Positions 39,172-48,500 of a stretch of DNA of 64,000 nt are shown here, in pieces (the first letter of the stretch is position 1; each line of letters opens with the position of its first letter). The DNA is taken from NCBI RefSeq assembly GCF_001597725.1, contig NZ_LUTR01000005.1:84213-148212 (forward strand). Reading direction: 5' to 3'. The position numbers and the translations under genes are program-made. The notes under the pieces were generated by a model that made no database searches, was not told where the DNA came from, and was given only the letters and a program-made list of their open reading frames with translations. This DNA comes from Neptuniibacter marinus (GTDB lineage: Bacteria > Pseudomonadota > Gammaproteobacteria > Pseudomonadales > Balneatricaceae).

Positions 39172-39510
39172 TTAATCGTCATCATCAGAGGCATCATCAT
39201 CCGATACAGAAGGAATACTCGCCAAGGTATAGCAATTTATTTTACGATTTACTTTATCTTGGTAACGCTTCCAAGTCCGCTCATGGAGAGATTCTGCGTC
39301 TTTATCACCTTGGCAGAATGCCATAAACGCTTGTTCTTGATCACATAAAGGAGCACGTGCGCCTGATGCTAATTCAATATAAGCATAACCGTGATTCTCT
39401 ATTAACTGGGCTTGCTCACGCGTGAACTCACCACTGCGTGCAAAACCGTAAGGAAAGTTTTTAGGATCTCTAAACCGTTTATCTGACTTGAAAGCGTCAT
39501 CAAGTTGCAT
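39172..39510 (-). CDS. maoP: MaoP family protein (DUF413)
   Basis: The 112-residue protein has the DUF413 core: FRDPKNFPYGFARSGEFTREQAQLIENHGYAY near 13-44, then LASGARAPLCDQEQAFMAFCQGD. The length equals E. coli MaoP (YifE), which organises the Ori macrodomain of the chromosome through the site maoS. The C-terminal SDDDASDDDD tail is highly acidic, as in the family. It is a single gene, far from other nucleoid genes in this window. Confidence 0.9.
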   Translation of the reverse strand: MQLDDAFKSDKRFRDPKNFPYGFARSGEFTREQAQLIENHGYAYIELASGARAPLCDQEQAFMAFCQGDKDAESLHERTWKRYQDKVNRKINCYTLASIPSVSDDDASDDDD

Positions 39511-39706
39511 CTACATGCCCCCCAAATCTATAAAGTAATATCGCTGACAATAGAAAAATCGAGTGGTTATCTTTAATCTTGAGGAGAGATTTTGATGCTA
39601 ACAGCCTATTTTCAAAAGCTTTAACACACCACCGATCAGTTTTTTGCGATAATAATCCTAAAAGATGACAAATAGAAGTATTTAAAGAAGCAAAATATTG
39701 AGGTTT

Positions 39707-39925
39707 TTATTTCCAACCTTGCAGCCATCGAGTTTGGTCTTTCAACTCATTAAAATCCATAAAGAATTGTTGTTTATTGATCACCGCTTCTAGAACACAA
39801 GCGACAACCTGCTGTTCCAACTCATCCTTAACAAGCTCAGTGATAATAAAGTGTTTCCTTTTCTCAAACGGCTTAACCGCTGTCCACTTAGAAAGCAGTA
39901 GTTTATTAGGATTAAATTGATTCAT
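39707..39925 (-). CDS. small Trp-rich protein (TIGR02450 type)
   Basis: The 72-residue protein starts MNQFNPNKLLLSKWTAVKPF and ends with the tryptophan-rich TRWLQGWK. The NKLLLSKWTA opening followed by KHFIITEL and a C-terminal W-x-x-G-W fits the TIGR02450/DUF2389 small-protein family of unknown function. The ATG at 39925 was chosen over an in-frame TTG 18 bases upstream. The gap to phr is 252 bases and holds nothing I recognise. Confidence 0.75.
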   Translation of the reverse strand: MNQFNPNKLLLSKWTAVKPFEKRKHFIITELVKDELEQQVVACVLEAVINKQQFFMDFNELKDQTRWLQGWK

Positions 39926-40017
39926 TTGATAAATTCTGCCCAATTAATAACGAAGGTTATAACCACAAATATTATCAATCCTCTAGCCTAGATCAGCATT
40001 AAGGTACGTTTAAATAC

Positions 40018-41454
40018 TTACTGGTACTCTTCAATACTGCGCCTACGTTCAGCTGCATAATCAATTATAGGTTGAGGTCGTTGGCCCAAATCAGAAGGCA
40101 AAGCATCACCCAATAGATCAGTATTCATATTGCTGTCATCTGGATGATCCAAGTCCAACCACTGCTTGGTATAAAGGCCTTTTGCATCAAAACGATCAGC
40201 TTGTCGCATTGGATTAAAAATCCTAAAATAAGGCGCTGCATCAGCACCAACAGATGCACTCCACTGCCAACCACCTAAATTAGAAGCAAAATCAGCATCA
40301 ATTAAATGCTGCATAAAAAAACGCGCCCCTAAACGCCAATCTTGACGCAGTAGTTTTGTTAAAAAAGAAGCCGTTATCATTCTCACACGATTATGCATCC
40401 ATCCTGTTTCTAATAACTGCTTCATCCCTGCGTCGACAATATCAAAGCCAGTTTCCCCGTTGCACCAAGCCTCAAATTTAGCTTGATCATGCTGCCAAGC
40501 TATCTTCTTTTCTATATCAGGTTTAAAGGGTTTCCAACGGTTCATTTCAGGAAAAAGAATTAAAAGATGACGATAGAACTCTCGCCAAATAAGCTCAGTA
40601 ACCCATTGGCTGTAGAACCAATCAGGATCATCTGAATAAGCTTGCACACCTGCAATACACTGCCTTGCGGAAAGTACACCCACACTTAAATAAGGTGAAA
40701 GTGAGGAGGTTCCCGTTTGCGCAGGAAAGTCCCTTAACTGGCTATAATCGGTGAACTGATCTAACACAAACTGCTGTAGCTTCCGATGCGCACTTTCTGT
40801 ACCTGCTGGCCAGATCTGTTTGTTCCAATCAGCTCCAAGCCTTAGGCCATAACCTATATCCTCTGGAATATTATCTGATTCAATAACAGTGGATAACAAA
40901 GGCTGAGGTGCAGGTAAAGGCCCCTGTTCACTCAATATAAATTGTTGTCGCCACGCCTTGCTGAACGGTGTGAAGACTTTATAAGGCAGGCCTTGTTGAT
41001 TAAGCACAGATCCAGCTGGAAGCACGAGATCCGCTTCATAACGGTGACAACCTATTCCTTGCTGGTGAAAAAGTTGCTCTACCTGCTGATCTCGTTGCTG
41101 CTCATATTCTGGTGCTTCATCGTTAAAATAGAGAGCTGCTACATTATATTGTTTAGCTAATCTAAGTAGCTGCTGTGGAATCTCTTGATTAGTCTCTGCA
41201 TGAATAAGCTTTAACGGAATATTAAGCCCAGCCAACTCATCTTTTAATGAATGGAGATTAGCTAACCAAAACTGAACTCGACTCTTAGATTCATCTTGCA
41301 GCATCCACTGTTTAGATGAAATCGCAGCAACAGCAATAATACCCATTTCAGCGCTATTTGCGCTCTGAGCAACATGTTCACATGCACTATAAAGAGCACG
41401 ATGGTCACGGGTCCGAAGGTCATTTCTGAACCAAACTAGTTTTATATTTTTCAC
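40018..41454 (-). CDS. phrB: deoxyribodipyrimidine photolyase (class I)
   Basis: The 478-residue enzyme repairs cyclobutane pyrimidine dimers with blue light. The N-terminal antenna-binding fold starts LVWFRNDLRTRDHRALYSA. The FAD domain from about 200 has TSSLSPYLSVGVLSARQC, TGFDIVDAGMKQLLETGWMHNRVRM, DADFASNLGGWQWSASVG and APYFRIFNP. The tryptophans of the electron-transfer chain lie in these stretches. It is fourth in the ECF sigma operon, a common member of light-stress regulons. Confidence 0.94.
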   Translation of the reverse strand: MKNIKLVWFRNDLRTRDHRALYSACEHVAQSANSAEMGIIAVAAISSKQWMLQDESKSRVQFWLANLHSLKDELAGLNIPLKLIHAETNQEIPQQLLRLAKQYNVAALYFNDEAPEYEQQRDQQVEQLFHQQGIGCHRYEADLVLPAGSVLNQQGLPYKVFTPFSKAWRQQFILSEQGPLPAPQPLLSTVIESDNIPEDIGYGLRLGADWNKQIWPAGTESAHRKLQQFVLDQFTDYSQLRDFPAQTGTSSLSPYLSVGVLSARQCIAGVQAYSDDPDWFYSQWVTELIWREFYRHLLILFPEMNRWKPFKPDIEKKIAWQHDQAKFEAWCNGETGFDIVDAGMKQLLETGWMHNRVRMITASFLTKLLRQDWRLGARFFMQHLIDADFASNLGGWQWSASVGADAAPYFRIFNPMRQADRFDAKGLYTKQWLDLDHPDDSNMNTDLLGDALPSDLGQRPQPIIDYAAERRRSIEEYQ

Positions 41455-41515
41455 GACATCTCAATAAAAAAGTTTAAACGCAGCTCTTAAGCCAGTTCCA
41501 TAGGAAGGAACCCTG

Positions 41516-42481
41516 TTAGATATAATTTCTTAATCCAAGTTCATGGGGATAAGGATCAAGATAAGCTTGGGATTTAATATAATCAGAGCCATGACGTTTT
41601 AAATAATGTTTAAGTAATGCCAAAGGAACAACTAAATGTACTTTATTGGTTCTATATTGCTCAATCGCTTCCAATAGATCCTGTTTGGTTTCGGCATCAA
41701 TCTCTTTTTTGAGGTAGCCCATAATATGCATAAGCACATTGGTATGACTTTTACGATCCGCTTTTTTGGTCAGATAGGTCATCAAATCAAGAATATATTT
41801 TTGCACAACCTCATCTATAGGTTGTTTACATGCCTCATCCGCTAAGTACTTACCCAACTGCTTATAGCCCTCATAACTATGCGCCATTAACTGATACTTA
41901 TGACGGCTATGGAACTGAATAATTTTATGCAAGCTAGGGTCACTCATAACCTCCTGCTGCCAGTTAGAGTAAACAAAGACCCGCGTAATAAAATTTTCAC
42001 GCAGTACTGCATCATTTAAACGACCATCCTCTTCCACCGGTAAGGCTGGATTATGCTTCATTAATCTTGCCGCATAAGCGCCGCTACCGGATACATTAGG
42101 CATCCCGTTTTCATGGTAAACCTTGACTCTCTCCATGCCACAACTAGGCGAGCCCTGCATTAATATATAACCACAAAGATCTTTCTCTGTACTGCTCACT
42201 TGATCAGCATAAGCCGTAAGCCGATCAGTCACATCAAGTGTAGGATCCTTAACCCCAACAACACGCGGAGCCTCAGCACTTCCGACTAAACGTATAGGTT
42301 CACGGGGAGTACTCAACCCTATGGCAACTTCCGGACAAAAAGGTTTTAGATCGAAACATTCACTCAATACATTTAAGCAATACTTAGAGCGCTTATGACC
42401 ACCGTCATAGCGAACTTTGTGCCCAAGAAGACAAGCACTAACACCGACAGGAATTGAGAGTTTAAGCTCACTAGTTTCCAT
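41516..42481 (-). CDS. DUF523 and DUF1722 protein (YbgA-like)
   Basis: The 321-residue protein has an N-terminal DUF523 part (VGVSACLLGHKVRYDGGHKR, CPEVAIGLSTPREPIRLV, GSPSCG) with conserved cysteines. A C-terminal DUF1722 domain starts near residue 190 (FHSRHKYQLMAHS). The combination is common next to photolyase genes and in ChrR-type ECF operons, and a tRNA- or base-modification role has been suggested for relatives. The start ATG at 42481 has GAGG 8 bases upstream; an earlier in-frame start would add 12 residues. Confidence 0.85.
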   Translation of the reverse strand: METSELKLSIPVGVSACLLGHKVRYDGGHKRSKYCLNVLSECFDLKPFCPEVAIGLSTPREPIRLVGSAEAPRVVGVKDPTLDVTDRLTAYADQVSSTEKDLCGYILMQGSPSCGMERVKVYHENGMPNVSGSGAYAARLMKHNPALPVEEDGRLNDAVLRENFITRVFVYSNWQQEVMSDPSLHKIIQFHSRHKYQLMAHSYEGYKQLGKYLADEACKQPIDEVVQKYILDLMTYLTKKADRKSHTNVLMHIMGYLKKEIDAETKQDLLEAIEQYRTNKVHLVVPLALLKHYLKRHGSDYIKSQAYLDPYPHELGLRNYI

Positions 42482-42524
42482 TCCAATACCCTCTAAATAC
42501 TTAATTATTCGGCTCAAAGACTAT

Positions 42525-43205
42525 TTAAAAACCGGTCATCGGCTGAACAATCTTTCCTAGTAATGTACTAAATTTAAGTGGCGCATCCGTCGCAATTAAA
42601 CAGATACAATCCACATCACTATCCACCAGCGGCTGATGCTCCACTTCACTGTCAAGATCGGCGATATCACCTACTGTAAAGCGGCCAATTTCATCAGAAA
42701 AAGACCCCTGCAATATTAAGGTTAGTTCATTACCATCATGACTGTGAGGTAACATAGCTTTGCCTGGGGCAATCCGTAGCAATCGTGATACACCGCCCCG
42801 CTCGCTTTTACAGGGAAGATCATGAAAATACACACCTGGGACTATTCGTTTCCATTCAACATTTGCCAATGAACCACCAATATAATCCCCTAAAGCTGTT
42901 GGGATATCTTTATCACTGTAATCTTTATGAGGCCTATTTATATCAGGACGATCCAACAGCATCGCCTCTATATCAGATTCCTCATCAATACTGGCTAATA
43001 GCTTCTGTAGTGAATCCTCAGCGACCTTTGCTGGTGGTAAAGCATCTAATAAAGCACCTCCCATTGCTTCAGAGTGAGCTAATCGTTCACGACACTGGGG
43101 GCACATAGAGAGATGACAAGCGGTCACTAAAGCCATTGCTTGGGACATTGAGCCCGCGGCATAGCTAACTAATGTTGCTTCATCAACATGATGCTTAATA
43201 TTCAT
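42525..43205 (-). CDS. chrR: ChrR-type zinc anti-sigma factor
   Basis: The 226-residue protein holds a zinc anti-sigma (ZAS) domain at about 1-75, with HHVDEATLVSYAAGSM and HLSMCPQC. A cupin domain follows at about 120-210, with metal-ligand residues in PHSHDGNELTLILQGSFSDE and a downstream His. In Rhodobacter, ChrR releases RpoE on singlet oxygen. The ATG at 43205 overlaps the sigma-gene stop (ATGA), so the two are coupled. Confidence 0.93.
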   Translation of the reverse strand: MNIKHHVDEATLVSYAAGSMSQAMALVTACHLSMCPQCRERLAHSEAMGGALLDALPPAKVAEDSLQKLLASIDEESDIEAMLLDRPDINRPHKDYSDKDIPTALGDYIGGSLANVEWKRIVPGVYFHDLPCKSERGGVSRLLRIAPGKAMLPHSHDGNELTLILQGSFSDEIGRFTVGDIADLDSEVEHQPLVDSDVDCICLIATDAPLKFSTLLGKIVQPMTGF

Positions 43206-43813
43206 ACACCATCCCTCCACATAGTTTTTAACTTTTCAGATGCCAACCTAATTCTTGATTTGACGCTACCTAAAGGAACGCCTAGACGATCAGAGATATC
43301 TGCGTGAGATCGCCCTTCAAAAAAAGACATATAGATAACCTGTGCTTGATTTTCCGGTAAAGTGTTAATCGCACTATTCATCCTTTCAGAGACAACCCCT
43401 TGCTCACATGGGCTATCCTGATGGTCTGGCTCTTCTTGCCACTCTTCCAGATCATATTCTGGATATTTCTGCTTACGCATTAAGTCGATACTTTTGTTTC
43501 TAGCCAAGGTGAATATCCAAGTGCTCGCGGCCGCTTTACTACTATTGTAAAGATGAGATTTACGCCAAACAGCGAGCATGGTCTCCTGCATTAACTCTTC
43601 TGCAACTGTATCCACAAGTCCTAAACGTATAAGGTAAGATTTAACTCTTGGCGCAAAATGCCGAAACAACGCTATATACAGCGTTTTATCTTTACTCTCC
43701 GCTAAACGAGATAACATCTCGTTCCAATCGGGATCTGCACCGCTTAGGCGGTTTGACATCGATGGCATAGCTACAACATTTTCCACATCTTCACCTGGTG
43801 GTTTATTTTCCAT
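43202..43813 (-). CDS. ECF sigma factor (RpoE-ChrR, ECF11-type)
   Basis: The 203-residue sigma factor has region 2 (LFRHFAPRVKSYLIRLGL, ELMQETMLAVWRKSHLYNSS, AASTWIFTLARNKSIDLMRKQ) and region 4 (INTLPENQAQVIYMSFFEGRSHADISDRLGVPLGSVKSRIRLA). Its ChrR partner follows with an ATGA overlap. It is read from a promoter of its own motif type. The N-terminal 30 residues are non-conserved; starts at M16 or M19 are also possible. In the Rhodobacter system it activates singlet-oxygen defence. Confidence 0.93.
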   Translation of the reverse strand: MENKPPGEDVENVVAMPSMSNRLSGADPDWNEMLSRLAESKDKTLYIALFRHFAPRVKSYLIRLGLVDTVAEELMQETMLAVWRKSHLYNSSKAAASTWIFTLARNKSIDLMRKQKYPEYDLEEWQEEPDHQDSPCEQGVVSERMNSAINTLPENQAQVIYMSFFEGRSHADISDRLGVPLGSVKSRIRLASEKLKTMWRDGV

Positions 43814-43821
43814 ACTATCCC

Positions 43822-43848
43822 TTACGATACCTTACAAAGATTGGATCA
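43822..43848 (-). promoter_or_regulatory. ECF promoter for the sigma-chrR operon
   Basis: On the minus strand TGATCC (43848-43843) is followed by a 16-base spacer and CGTAA (43826-43822). The pattern matches the ECF11/RpoE-ChrR motif known from Rhodobacter, implying autoregulation. The -10 element is 9-13 bases from the sigma ATG, so the mRNA leader must be very short. Confidence 0.85.
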
Positions 43849-43885
43849 CACCAAACCGTATAACTGAAAATATATGCATAGTACA

Positions 43886-43912
43886 TGATCTTTTTTTCTT
43901 CACCCTGCGTAA
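43886..43912 (+). promoter_or_regulatory. ECF promoter for the amine-oxidase/cfa operon
   Basis: TGATCT (43886-43891), 16-base spacer, CGTAA (43908-43912). The spacer length and -10 equal those of the divergent sigma promoter, 37 bases away. The start codon is 25 bases after the -10. Confidence 0.85.
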
Positions 43913-43936
43913 CAAGCGATGAATATATAATTAAAT

Positions 43937-45322
43937 ATGGATCATAAAATGAATATTGTCTCTATTCGTCCAAAAAGAATTGCAGTGATCGGTTCTGGTA
44001 TTTCAGGACTAAGCTGTGCTTGGCTGTTAAACACAGCACACGATGTAACACTGTACGAAAAGGACGATAGACTAGGTGGGCACTCAAATACAGTCACTTG
44101 CGATATTCAAGGTACGCAGGTTGACGTAGATACAGGTTTCATTGTTTTTAACCCTCCAAATTACCCGAACCTAGTGAAGCTTTTTGAAACACTAAAAATC
44201 AATACCTGTGGAACGGACATGTCTTTCGCTGTATCTATAAACCAAGGTGCACTGGAATATTCTGGTACCGGTTTATCCGGTTTGCTCGCGCAAAAGCGCA
44301 ATATGATAAAGCCTGGCTTTTGGCAAATGGTTCGTGAGTTGCTTAGATTTTATAACGATGCAAACACAATGTTAGCTCAATCAGATATCAATGAACTGAC
44401 ATTAGGAGAGCTTTTACACCACCATAACTACGGTGATACTTTTATTTATAATCACCTACTACCTATGGGTGCCGCGATCTGGTCAATGCCTGTAGAAAAA
44501 ATGTTAAACTACCCGGCCAGCAGTTTTCTCCGCTTCTGTAAAAATCATGGACTGACTCATCTTAAAGATCGCCCTCAATGGAAAACAGTAGTCGGCGGAA
44601 GTCACTGCTATGTTAATAAAATAGCTGATTCCCTACAGAATAAAATCCGCTTAAATAGCCGTATTCATAAAGTTATTCGTTGTGACGATCATGTGATTAT
44701 TGAAGATCTACACGGTAAACGGGAATACTACGATGATATAGTGCTAGCCTGTCATTCGGATCAAGCCCTCGCTTTATTAGAGGCGCCAACGGATGATGAG
44801 AAACGCTTACTTAACCACTTCCCATATCAGCGTAATAAAGCATATTTACATACAGATCCATCCTTAATGCCAAAACGTAAAGCGGTTTGGTCAAGCTGGA
44901 ACTACATCGCCACTGGACAACGGGATCAATCTCAAGAGGTATCAGTAACTTATTGGATGAACCAATTACAACCGCTTAACACTGAACTGCCTCTGTTTCT
45001 TTCACTTAACCCGCTAAAAGATCCTCAAGATGGAAGTATCATTCGAACCTTCTTTTATGACCATCCTGAGTTTTCTCAAGGTGCTCTTAATATGCAAAAA
45101 GAGTTATGGCAACTACAAGGCAAAAAGCGAACTTGGTTTTGTGGTGCTTACTTTGGCTATGGTTTCCATGAGGACGGGTTGCAAGCGGGTCTCGCCGTAG
45201 CTGAACAGCTTGGCGGTATACCTAGACCTTGGACACTCGAAGACAAAAATAGTCGTATTTTTGTTAGCAAACCACAAAGTAGAGAAACAGCCCCAGCTGA
45301 ACAGGTTAAAGCCCATGGTTAA
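43937..45322 (+). CDS. FAD-dependent amine oxidase/desaturase-like protein
   Basis: The 461-residue flavoprotein starts with the nucleotide-binding fold IAVIGSGISGLSCAWLL near residues 15-31 and GGHSNTV near 48. It also has a C-terminal FAD-contact stretch WFCGAYFGYGFHEDGLQAGL. The relatives in RpoE-ChrR regulons of Rhodobacter and others are next to DUF1365 and cfa genes, and the trio is thought to modify lipids, though no reaction is proven here. It overlaps the DUF1365 gene by 8 bases. A second ATG at 43949 is possible. Confidence 0.88.
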   Translation: MDHKMNIVSIRPKRIAVIGSGISGLSCAWLLNTAHDVTLYEKDDRLGGHSNTVTCDIQGTQVDVDTGFIVFNPPNYPNLVKLFETLKINTCGTDMSFAVSINQGALEYSGTGLSGLLAQKRNMIKPGFWQMVRELLRFYNDANTMLAQSDINELTLGELLHHHNYGDTFIYNHLLPMGAAIWSMPVEKMLNYPASSFLRFCKNHGLTHLKDRPQWKTVVGGSHCYVNKIADSLQNKIRLNSRIHKVIRCDDHVIIEDLHGKREYYDDIVLACHSDQALALLEAPTDDEKRLLNHFPYQRNKAYLHTDPSLMPKRKAVWSSWNYIATGQRDQSQEVSVTYWMNQLQPLNTELPLFLSLNPLKDPQDGSIIRTFFYDHPEFSQGALNMQKELWQLQGKKRTWFCGAYFGYGFHEDGLQAGLAVAEQLGGIPRPWTLEDKNSRIFVSKPQSRETAPAEQVKAHG

Positions 45323-46124
45323 ACTAAGCTCTTGCCTCTATCAAGGGGCCGTTATGCATCATCGATTTCGCCCTGCAAAACACCGATTTATCTATAAGGT
45401 TTTCTCACTTTGCCTAGATATAGATGAGCTACCCCGTTTAGACCGATTTAGATGGCTCTCTATTAACCGTTTCAATCTTTTTTCATTTAATGAAAAAGAT
45501 CATGGTAGCGGTAACGGCAACTTAGCTGAAAACATCCGTCAGTTACTAACTCAACGGGGTTATAACCAGGCAACACATCGAATACGCCTACTCTGTTATC
45601 CACGTATCCTAGGCTATGCTTTCAATCCACTTAGCGTGTATTTCTGTTACAACCAAGATGATCAATTAGATGTGATCCTCTACGAGGTCAGTAATACATT
45701 CGGCTCGCGACATACTTACCTGCTTGAGGTTGATAATAAAGCCGATCAAATACGGCATTCCTGCAATAAAGAGATGTATGTAAGCCCTTTTATACCTATG
45801 GATACCGCCTACTCTTTTCGTATATCCCCGCCTTCAGATAAGGTCGCTGTCTGCATTCGACAAACAGAGCAATCAACGCTAGGAGCAAGGCAACCTATTT
45901 TGCTAGCGACATTTACGGGAACCCAAAGCGAATTAACAGATAGAACCTTACTAAAAGTGTTTTTTAAATACCCCCTAATGACCTTAAAAGTCATTCTAGC
46001 TATCCATTGGGAAGCACTCAGGTTATGGCGTAAAAAACTAAGTTTACAGCCTAGAGACACACGACAAAAACACAGTATTAGCTGGCAGGACAAAAGCGGA
46101 GTGACCCATTATGAAAGCTTATGA
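45315..46124 (+). CDS. DUF1365 family protein
   Basis: The 269-residue protein starts at the ATG 45315 (MVKLSSCLYQGAVMHHRF), 8 bases before the end of the upstream gene, with AGG about 9 bases before. The family core is RFRPAKHRFIYKVFSLCLDIDELP, then RIRLLCYPRILGYAFNPLSVYFCY and a C-terminal basic region. DUF1365 genes accompany cfa in many genomes, and some are linked to furan-fatty-acid synthesis. The exact reaction is not known to me. It overlaps cfa by 14 bases. Confidence 0.88.
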   Translation: MVKLSSCLYQGAVMHHRFRPAKHRFIYKVFSLCLDIDELPRLDRFRWLSINRFNLFSFNEKDHGSGNGNLAENIRQLLTQRGYNQATHRIRLLCYPRILGYAFNPLSVYFCYNQDDQLDVILYEVSNTFGSRHTYLLEVDNKADQIRHSCNKEMYVSPFIPMDTAYSFRISPPSDKVAVCIRQTEQSTLGARQPILLATFTGTQSELTDRTLLKVFFKYPLMTLKVILAIHWEALRLWRKKLSLQPRDTRQKHSISWQDKSGVTHYESL

Positions 46125-47346
46125 GCAACAAACAACCCTTAAAGCTCCCTACTCTCAAGCCACTTGGTTTGAAAAAAAGCTCCTTAGTCTATTCCATAAA
46201 AAACTGAATGGTCATCAAGGCACGCTTCGCCTAACGCTACCAAGTGGCTTTACATGCAAGATTGGTCATAATCAGCCAGAAGCCGATATCCAATTAAACA
46301 ATTTCCGACCACTCTATCGCCTATTTTTTGGCGGTATCAATGGTGGTTCAGAAAGCTATCTAGCGGGAGAATGGGAAAGCTCAAATCTTACAGAGTTAGT
46401 AAAATGGGCGCTCGCTTATGAAAGCTCCCTAGCGGAGCTATCTAAAGCACGCATAGTGACAAGTACACTCCACAATATCTATCACTGGACGCGTGACAAC
46501 ACACTGACTGGAAGCCGGAAAAATATCGCAGCCCACTACGACTTAGGGAATGATTTTTACAAACACTGGCTTGATAGCTCTATGACCTATTCTTCTGCGT
46601 TATATAGTCACTCAGACGAATCCCTTCTATCAGCTCAGCAAAGAAAAAACGCGCGTATTCTTGAACTGCTCAATGCCCAACCGGGTGAACATGTGGTCGA
46701 AATAGGCTGCGGCTGGGGAGGTTTTGCAGCCCAAGCAAGCAAAGAGCATGATCTAAAAGTTCACGGCATAACCTTATCCCAAGAACAACTGAAATGGGCT
46801 AAACAACGTATTAAAGATGATAATCTCACCGATAAAGTCCATCTGAGTTTAACCGATTACCGTGACCTCCATACCCAATATGATGCGGTGGTTTCTATTG
46901 AGATGTTTGAAGCGGTCGGTGAAGCCCATTGGGATACTTATTTTGAAACCTTAAAACGCGTATTAAAACCTGGAGGCCAAGCGGTACTGCAAGTGATAAC
47001 CATCGAGGATGAGCGCTTCCATCATTACCGTAAACAAGCCGATTTTATCCAACGCTATGTATTCCCTGGCGGTATGTTACCTAGCGTATCAGCCTTTAAA
47101 GATAAACTAAGCGAACATGGCTTTGTACTTAAAAAACATCAACTATTCGGTAAAGACTACGCCAGAACCATACGCGAATGGTATAGCGATTTTGAAAAAT
47201 CCTGGGGAGATATTAAAGCACAAGGGTTTGATGAAACCTTTCACCGTTTATGGCGCTACTATCTAGCTTACTGTGAGGGAGGTTTTGAACATGGTTCTAT
47301 TGATGTAGGACTTTATGTATTAGCCCACGTGGACGAAAAGCTTTAA
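46111..47346 (+). CDS. cfa: cyclopropane-fatty-acyl-phospholipid synthase family protein
   Basis: This 411-residue SAM methyltransferase has the SAM loop VVEIGCGWGGFAAQAS near 196-211, SIEMFEAVGEAHWDTYF and YVFPGGMLPSVSAF. An N-terminal lipid-binding part (about 1-130) is present. It methylates or cyclopropanates unsaturated phospholipid chains, protecting membranes from oxidative damage, a standard member of the RpoE-ChrR regulon. Translation is coupled to DUF1365 by a 14-base overlap. A weak stem-loop (47386-47400) follows 40 bases after the stop. Confidence 0.92.
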   Translation: MKAYEQQTTLKAPYSQATWFEKKLLSLFHKKLNGHQGTLRLTLPSGFTCKIGHNQPEADIQLNNFRPLYRLFFGGINGGSESYLAGEWESSNLTELVKWALAYESSLAELSKARIVTSTLHNIYHWTRDNTLTGSRKNIAAHYDLGNDFYKHWLDSSMTYSSALYSHSDESLLSAQQRKNARILELLNAQPGEHVVEIGCGWGGFAAQASKEHDLKVHGITLSQEQLKWAKQRIKDDNLTDKVHLSLTDYRDLHTQYDAVVSIEMFEAVGEAHWDTYFETLKRVLKPGGQAVLQVITIEDERFHHYRKQADFIQRYVFPGGMLPSVSAFKDKLSEHGFVLKKHQLFGKDYARTIREWYSDFEKSWGDIKAQGFDETFHRLWRYYLAYCEGGFEHGSIDVGLYVLAHVDEKL

Positions 47347-47455
47347 GCCCACAAGAGAATAATCTTAGCTGAATAATGCCATATGGGCTGCCTAGCAGCC
47401 TTGAGGCGATGCTTACATATTGATTCAGAAGATCAAAGAATCATATTTTTATCGC

Positions 47456-48367
47456 CTAATATTCAACTCTATTTCTACCCTGATCTTTCGCTTTATATAG
47501 CATGCTGTCGGCTTTGCTAATCAACTCTCCCTCATTACAACCTAAGTGGGGAACCATCTCAGCTAAACCCACGCTGGCCGTTAGGTACTTGTTGATAGGT
47601 GAATCACTATTATTGATATTTAAAGCATGAATTTCCTCCAACAATCTATTTGAAAGCGTTTCAGCCTGTTCAAGCGAGGTCCCACCCCATACCAAAGCAA
47701 ACTCTTCACCGCCGTATCGCGCACAAATATCGCCGGGTCTACTAGTAAACTCTTTCAATAAGGCACCTATCTTGATTAAACACTCATCACCCGATTGGTG
47801 CCCATAGATATCATTGAGAAGTTTAAAATGGTCTAAATCGACTATTGCTAAACTGATAGGTTGTTTTAATCTTAAACATCGCCGCCACTCATTATAAAGA
47901 AACTCATCAAACGCTCGACGATTGGGAATATCAGTAAGTCCATCAAGCCGAGCAAGATTTCTTACCTCTTCTTCAGCCAATTTTCTCTCGGTAATATTTT
48001 GGTGTGAAATAACAAAGTAATCCTGACACGACATCTGCAGCGAAGTCACTCGCATCATAAACCAACGTTTTTCATCCGGACTATGACAGGGGTATTCAAA
48101 GTAAAACGCGGGCATCTCTTTGTTAATAACACTTAAAATGCCATTTCTTGCCTTTTCTCCGAAGTCATCCCCCATGGCCGCAGCTTTATCACATTCATCA
48201 ATGTAATTAATACCCCGCCAATTTCCACCAACAGAGCAAGCATTGTTACTGCCAAAATCTGACCAACTTTTATTGGCATACTGAATCGTTCCCATATCAT
48301 CAATAACAACAATATGCTCAGTTATTGAATCGAGAATCAGCCTTAAAGCTTCATGGGAATTTTCCAC
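47456..48367 (-). CDS. PAS-GGDEF diguanylate cyclase
   Basis: The 303-residue soluble protein has a PAS domain (about 10-130) and a GGDEF domain (about 145-303). The active site is ARYGGEEFAL and the allosteric inhibition site RPGD lies five residues earlier, so it should make c-di-GMP with product feedback. LTDIPNRRAFDEF is the domain start. It is alone; the cfa operon is convergent. The signal sensed by the PAS domain is unknown. Confidence 0.92.
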   Translation of the reverse strand: MENSHEALRLILDSITEHIVVIDDMGTIQYANKSWSDFGSNNACSVGGNWRGINYIDECDKAAAMGDDFGEKARNGILSVINKEMPAFYFEYPCHSPDEKRWFMMRVTSLQMSCQDYFVISHQNITERKLAEEEVRNLARLDGLTDIPNRRAFDEFLYNEWRRCLRLKQPISLAIVDLDHFKLLNDIYGHQSGDECLIKIGALLKEFTSRPGDICARYGGEEFALVWGGTSLEQAETLSNRLLEEIHALNINNSDSPINKYLTASVGLAEMVPHLGCNEGELISKADSMLYKAKDQGRNRVEY

Positions 48368-48500
48368 TTATTCACCTACTCACTAGAATATGTATAAGGA
48401 TCGCTATAGCTGATTACTAGTTCCGAGTTGCTATTAAAAACATCTCTTAATGTAGCATACTAATACTTCACACAACCTATATGCCTACCGACGGACAAGG

